17,697 nt of DNA, taken from contig CAZTCD010000083.1 in the NCBI GenBank assembly GCA_964612065.1, positions 1 to 17,697 on the forward strand. The letters are read 5' to 3'. The position numbers and the translations under genes were made by a program. The number at the start of each line of letters is the position of its first letter. The first letter of the stretch is position 1. The notes beneath the pieces are model-generated. The model was not told the DNA's origin, did not search any database, and saw only the letters and a list, made by a program, of their open reading frames with translations. Shown piece after piece: positions 13,844 to 17,697 of the stretch. This DNA comes from JAKFYM01 sp964612065. GTDB lineage: Bacteria; Bdellovibrionota; UBA1018; CAIPTA01.

Positions 13844-15862
13844 ATGTCGGTTCGTTATTTGACCAAATCAAGGTTCAAAATTGGTTTCGAATGCCCGACC
13901 AAGCTCTTCTTTCTCGACGATCCGGCCTTCGGAAATACGAACATCGACAACTCCTTCTTGGCAGCTCTTGCAGAGGGAGGATTCCAGGTCGGAGAGCTTG
14001 CAAAGGTCTACCATCCTGGCGGGGTGGAAATCAAAACGCTCGACAAAGTTGAGGCCGTTAAGCAGACCGCTGAACTCTTGAAGCAGAAGTCCGTGGTCAT
14101 ATTCGAGGCTGCCATTCAATACAAGAACCTCTTTATTCGTGCCGACATCCTCATCAAGAAAGGCGAGGCTATTGAAATCATCGAGGTTAAGGCGAAGAGC
14201 TACGACCCATATGAGGAAGATCAGTTCTACAATAAAACGCAACTGAAGAAGGGCGTGAAGAAGCTCAGTTCCGCGTGGGAGCCGTACCTTATCGACGTGG
14301 CCTTTCAGTGTTTTGTCGTAAAGTGTGCTCTGCCCTCAGTAACTGTTTCTGGCTCACTGATGCTCGCCGACAAATCTGCAACGGCCTCCGTCGATGGAGT
14401 CAACCAAAAGTTCTTTCTCGAAAAATCCGCAGAAGGGCGCACATCTGCCCGTGCCGTAGACGGCGTGACAAAGGAAAATCTTGGCAGTCCACTTCTTGTT
14501 CGTGTTCCGGCGGACGACGAGATTTCCGTCGTATGGGATTCCACCTACGAAATTGCGGGCAAGGCATTACCATTCCCAAAGCTCGTGGACTTCTTGGCCG
14601 ATACCTGTGTGAATCGGAGTTTCGTCAAGCCTATCGTTGGATCGCAATGCAAATCGTGCGAATTCCGAATCGACAAAGAGCTAAAAGAACAGGGATTGAA
14701 AAGCGGCTTCGAACATTGCTGGCAGATGGCCTTGAAGCTGAAGCCAGCCGATTTCACCAGGCCATTTGTTTTCGACATTTGGAATTTTAGAAAATCTAGC
14801 GACTTGATCGAAGACGGTGTGCTCTTCATGGATCAGCTCTCCGAGGAAGATATTGCGCCTAGCAAGTCCGGTGATGGCATCGGTCTTTCCTCGTCAGAGC
14901 GTCAATGGCTTCAAGTGGAAAGGGTAAAGACAGGTGATCCATCCTCATTCATCGACAAACGTGGATTAGCGAAGGAATTTGCCACCTGGAACTACCCGCT
15001 ACATTTCATTGATTTTGAAACGACGATGGTCGCAATTCCCTTTCACAAGGGCCGAAGACCATATGAGCAAATCGCCTTTCAGTTTTCCCATCACAAGGTT
15101 GAAAAGGATGGAACGATTGCCCATGTTGACGAGTACATAAACCGAGAAAAAGGCAAATTTCCGAATTTTGATTTCGTCCGGGCACTCAAGAAGTCCCTCG
15201 ATGGCGACGGGGGCACTATCTTCAGATACGCGGCCCACGAGAATACGGTCCTGAATCAAATCAAAGATCAACTTTTATCATGCGAGGAGCCCATCAAGGA
15301 CCGCGAATCGCTGATTCAGTTTATCGAATCAATCACGTCGTATTCCAACGCGAAGGGAAAAACCATCTCGGGATCGCGCTGCATGATCGACCTCTGTGAA
15401 CTAGTGAAGAGGTATTTCTATCACCCAGAGATGAAGGGATCGAATTCAATTAAGAAGGTTCTTCCCGCGATCCTGAATGCTTCAGATTTTCTAAAAAGCA
15501 AATATCGGAATCCAATCTACGGAGCGGGTGGCGGCGTTGACAGCCTGAACTTCAAAGATTGGCGATGGATCGAAACGGACGGAAACGGAAATGTCAAAGA
15601 CCCGTATAAGCGCCTTCCGCCAATTTTTTCTGACTTGGATCTTGAGGAGATGGATTCATTGATTATGGACGGAAGCATCGCGGACGGTGGAGCGGCAATG
15701 ACCGCATACTCACGTATGCAGTTCACCGAAATGAGCGCACCGGAATGCGAGCGTGTCACCAGAGCTCTCCTGAAGTACTGCGAGCTTGATACCTTTGCGA
15801 TGGTGATGATCTGGGAATACTGGAAGCACGAAATTGAAAAATCAGCGCGGAAGGTGGCGTGA
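13844..15862 (+). CDS. DUF2779 protein: Fe-S PD-(D/E)XK nuclease fused to a DEDD-type exonuclease
   Basis: A 672-residue protein of the DUF2779 family. The N-terminal part reads as a Cas4/AddB-like nuclease: LTKSRFKIGFECPTKLFF with Cys17, then active-site strands FIRADILIK (Asp101) and IEIIEVKAKS (Glu114, Lys116), then CKSC (Cys269, Cys272) and Cys292. One Cys before and three after the nuclease core is the layout that holds a 4Fe-4S cluster in Cas4 and AddB. The C-terminal DUF2779 region starts with HFIDFETT (Asp390, Glu392), like motif I of DEDD exonucleases, and continues with RYAAHEN (His465), MIDLCEL (Asp516) and GSNSIKKVLPAIL. Two nuclease activities on one chain are inferred, not shown. 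ATG 13844 follows GAGGG by four bases inside a hairpin. One base separates its stop from the helicase gene, so the two products probably work together on DNA ends. Confidence 0.85.
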   Translation: MSVRYLTKSRFKIGFECPTKLFFLDDPAFGNTNIDNSFLAALAEGGFQVGELAKVYHPGGVEIKTLDKVEAVKQTAELLKQKSVVIFEAAIQYKNLFIRADILIKKGEAIEIIEVKAKSYDPYEEDQFYNKTQLKKGVKKLSSAWEPYLIDVAFQCFVVKCALPSVTVSGSLMLADKSATASVDGVNQKFFLEKSAEGRTSARAVDGVTKENLGSPLLVRVPADDEISVVWDSTYEIAGKALPFPKLVDFLADTCVNRSFVKPIVGSQCKSCEFRIDKELKEQGLKSGFEHCWQMALKLKPADFTRPFVFDIWNFRKSSDLIEDGVLFMDQLSEEDIAPSKSGDGIGLSSSERQWLQVERVKTGDPSSFIDKRGLAKEFATWNYPLHFIDFETTMVAIPFHKGRRPYEQIAFQFSHHKVEKDGTIAHVDEYINREKGKFPNFDFVRALKKSLDGDGGTIFRYAAHENTVLNQIKDQLLSCEEPIKDRESLIQFIESITSYSNAKGKTISGSRCMIDLCELVKRYFYHPEMKGSNSIKKVLPAILNASDFLKSKYRNPIYGAGGGVDSLNFKDWRWIETDGNGNVKDPYKRLPPIFSDLDLEEMDSLIMDGSIADGGAAMTAYSRMQFTEMSAPECERVTRALLKYCELDTFAMVMIWEYWKHEIEKSARKVA

Positions 15863-15863
15863 A

Positions 15864-17697
15864 GTGACCGTGAAGTCTGGAACAAAGTTTTCGAAGTATC
15901 CGCTCCGTCATCTGACGGCTCGCGTGCCTTGGCACGACTCTGGTTGGTCAGGAAAGATTTGCGACAAGCCAGGAGCTAACATCGCCTGCATGAATCTGCG
16001 TAACATCTTGGAGTCCAAGGATGTCGCCAAAGAAGAGGAAGCCGCGGGGCGGCTATTGCATCAGCTATCCGAAAAAGAACTCCCACCCTGCATCCGTGAG
16101 CGGGCGACATTCATGGCTCCGTTTGAACATTCGGTTGAAGTGAATCATCCGTATCAGAACTCCTCCAAGGAGACCCATGGGCATTTTCGGACCACTCCTT
16201 TGAGGATTCCTCCCCACACCGTCATGGCACTTCCGTTCAAGTGGATGACGCTCGAACACGGAAAAGAAAACGCCGACAGATTTGATTTCTCCTTCGATTT
16301 GAAAACAGAGCCACCTCTTGCTTTCGAATCAACTTGGATGCAAAGCCTTGAAAACCAAAAGAGCTCTCAGGATGCTTTTTTCGGTCACATTTACCCTGAA
16401 GAATCATTGGTCTTCATCTATGCGAAGCAGGTCCCCCACGTTGAAAGCAAAGAGAGAATTCTGGTTGGAGTTGGGCGCGTTAAGCATGTTGGGGAAAACA
16501 CCAAGTATAGAACTGAAAAAAGCGGGCAGACGACTTGCCTGATCTGGGAGCGGCCCGTTCAGCACAGTATCAGGTCAGATTTTTCGGACGGATTTTTGCT
16601 GCCGTTAAAAGAAATTTTCGAGAGGGCCACAGCAAACGAGAAATTCAATGCAGATGACTTCATAGTAAAAGTTCCCGATCACTTGGCTGAGAGCTTTTCA
16701 TACGGCAGCGAGCATCTCAGTAGCGATGGTGCCCTTACCGTGCTCTCCCAGTTGCAGTTAGCTTTGCAGAGAATTGCCGGCGAGTTTAAGGGACCGTGGG
16801 CACAATGCCTCTCATGGATCAACTCGGAGGCGGCGAGGCTAAAAAAGGAAAGAGGGTTGAGGCCGGGCCTTGGAGCGGCGTTGACGGCATTTGGCTTAAA
16901 GAATGGAACTTTCGTTGCATGGGAGCTTCATCAAAGAACTGCGGAAGGTGACGACCCCTGGAACCTTCTGGACAAAATGTTTCAGGCTCCAACGGATATC
17001 TTGTCCTCCGCACTCGCCAAGTCCATATCGAAGACGCACCAGAAGCTCTGGTCATCCTTGGAGAGCAATGAGCGACATCTGCTACAACTGATTTCTCGTG
17101 TAGATTTAACTCCAGATCAGGCTGAGTCAGTGTACGCCACCGTTACGGGTGGTGACGGTGCTTTGAACGCCTCCGCAAAGGAAATTTTGGAGAATCCTTA
17201 TAGAATTTACGAATGCTCACGGCTAACCGCCGATCCCATTTCGTTTGAAGTGGTCGATCTCGGAATGTCTCAGCTTCTGAACGTATTCTCTGATGACGAA
17301 TCGACAATTGATTCTCTGGATGATCCCCGAAGAATTCGCGCACTCGGCGTCAGAGTGTTGGAGCTTGCTGCCAACGAGGGGCACACCGTTCTAACGAAGC
17401 CCATTTTCATTGATCGGCTTAAGAGTTTTTCAATTCAAAATCCGCCAACTATAAATGGGCCAATCGTTCGACTCGCCGAGAAGGAGTTCAAGGGAGAAAT
17501 TGAAATTTTAAGTGTTGAAGGAGGAGATCATCTATATCAGCTCAGTCGGCTTTTTTCGTTCTCAAACATTATTTCTAATGGCGTGAACGGCCTCTTGGGA
17601 AGGGAGCGCCATGTATTGAAGGCGGACTGGGAAAAACTACTGGAGGCCGAACTGGGTGAGCCTGGTACGGACTCACGGGAGCTGCGAGCCCGTCAAG
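15864..17697 (+). CDS. Large RecD-like helicase, N-terminal 611 residues
   Basis: An open frame with no stop to the window edge, so the gene is 3'-truncated by the window. The first 120 residues form a conserved-looking domain with YPLRHLTARVPWHDSGW, then Cys-bearing segments ICDKPGANIACMNL and LPPCIRERATFMAPFEH, which I recall from the front of large RecD-like ATP-binding proteins. Around residues 410-460 the text LTPDQAESVYATV...ILENPYRIYE has the helix-hairpin-helix and ENPYRL-like signature of RecD2-type helicases. The last residues (DSRELRARQ) look like the lead-in to the nucleotide-binding motif, which should lie just past 17697; no Walker motif is visible here, so ATPase activity is inferred. 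The start is GTG at 15864, one base after the DUF2779 stop, with AAGG upstream; GTG at 15870 is an alternative. The first ATG would cut off the conserved front. Confidence 0.75.
   Translation, partial: MTVKSGTKFSKYPLRHLTARVPWHDSGWSGKICDKPGANIACMNLRNILESKDVAKEEEAAGRLLHQLSEKELPPCIRERATFMAPFEHSVEVNHPYQNSSKETHGHFRTTPLRIPPHTVMALPFKWMTLEHGKENADRFDFSFDLKTEPPLAFESTWMQSLENQKSSQDAFFGHIYPEESLVFIYAKQVPHVESKERILVGVGRVKHVGENTKYRTEKSGQTTCLIWERPVQHSIRSDFSDGFLLPLKEIFERATANEKFNADDFIVKVPDHLAESFSYGSEHLSSDGALTVLSQLQLALQRIAGEFKGPWAQCLSWINSEAARLKKERGLRPGLGAALTAFGLKNGTFVAWELHQRTAEGDDPWNLLDKMFQAPTDILSSALAKSISKTHQKLWSSLESNERHLLQLISRVDLTPDQAESVYATVTGGDGALNASAKEILENPYRIYECSRLTADPISFEVVDLGMSQLLNVFSDDESTIDSLDDPRRIRALGVRVLELAANEGHTVLTKPIFIDRLKSFSIQNPPTINGPIVRLAEKEFKGEIEILSVEGGDHLYQLSRLFSFSNIISNGVNGLLGRERHVLKADWEKLLEAELGEPGTDSRELRARQ

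Noticed and set aside
11079..17697. Calling the Z1 unit a known Mza-type system.
   Set aside because: No MutL-like ATPase, DUF4420 or AIPR gene is visible; missing genes could lie past 17697, but the neighbours seen are of other families.
1..17697. CRISPR arrays, insertion sequences, integrases, rRNA or tRNA genes.
   Set aside because: No regularly spaced repeats, transposase or recombinase motifs, or RNA gene signatures were seen on either strand.

Overview
The window looks like a chromosomal stretch of a Gram-negative bacterium: it carries an outer-membrane TolC-type channel, a lipoprotein adaptor with a lipobox, and a tripartite RND pump. I cannot name the genus. Bdellovibrionota or another delta-like proteobacterium is a guess from gene style only. 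Base composition shifts inside the window. The left 4.6 kb is GC-rich with long shadow reading frames, while the middle (about 5.1-10.9 kb) is visibly more AT-rich. That fits a resident metal-efflux locus joined to an acquired island.

Left block (1-4594, all on the minus strand, transcribed toward position 1): a compact metal-response operon. Its order of transcription is a small secreted Cys-tailed protein, an ECF-type sigma factor with a TTG start, a four-helix membrane protein that is probably its anti-sigma factor, an OMF channel, a short HMBD-containing adaptor lipoprotein, and a CusA/CzcA-family RND pump that runs off the left edge. From the sigma factor onward every gene overlaps the next by 4-14 nt. 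The arrangement resembles the cnr/ncc idea of sensing and efflux in one operon, but with different regulatory proteins. The adaptor appears to lack its lipoyl and alpha-hairpin section.

Junction (4600-5150): a 5'-truncated MFS transporter tail (4645-4905) followed by 245 bp of non-coding leader. This is the likely boundary between the metal locus and the island.

Right block (5151-17697): a dense defence-type island with three units. Unit 1 (plus strand) is a cold-shock-domain protein followed 6 nt later by a single-chain type IIG restriction-modification enzyme with PD-(D/E)XK, N6-adenine methylase and TaqI-like specificity regions. Unit 2 (minus strand) is an overlapping three-gene operon: ribbon-helix-helix regulator, SPL-like radical SAM enzyme with extra cysteines, and ASCH-domain protein. 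Unit 3 (plus strand, divergent from unit 2 across 148 bp) is a Z1-domain ATPase, a DUF2779 protein combining a Cas4/AddB-like Fe-S nuclease with a DEDD-type exonuclease, and the N-terminal 611 residues of a large RecD-like helicase. The helicase is cut by the window edge just where its Walker A domain would be expected. The DUF2779 and helicase genes are separated by one base.

The most interesting item is unit 3. Z1 ATPases are known from MutL/Z1/DUF4420/AIPR (Mza-like) systems, but here Z1 sits with an Fe-S double nuclease and a RecD-like helicase, and none of the usual partners is visible. Together with the radical SAM/ASCH operon sharing its divergent promoter region, this is a candidate undescribed defence or DNA-processing module. 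No tRNA, rRNA, CRISPR array, insertion sequence or integrase was seen. No gene-free stretch exceeds 300 bases.
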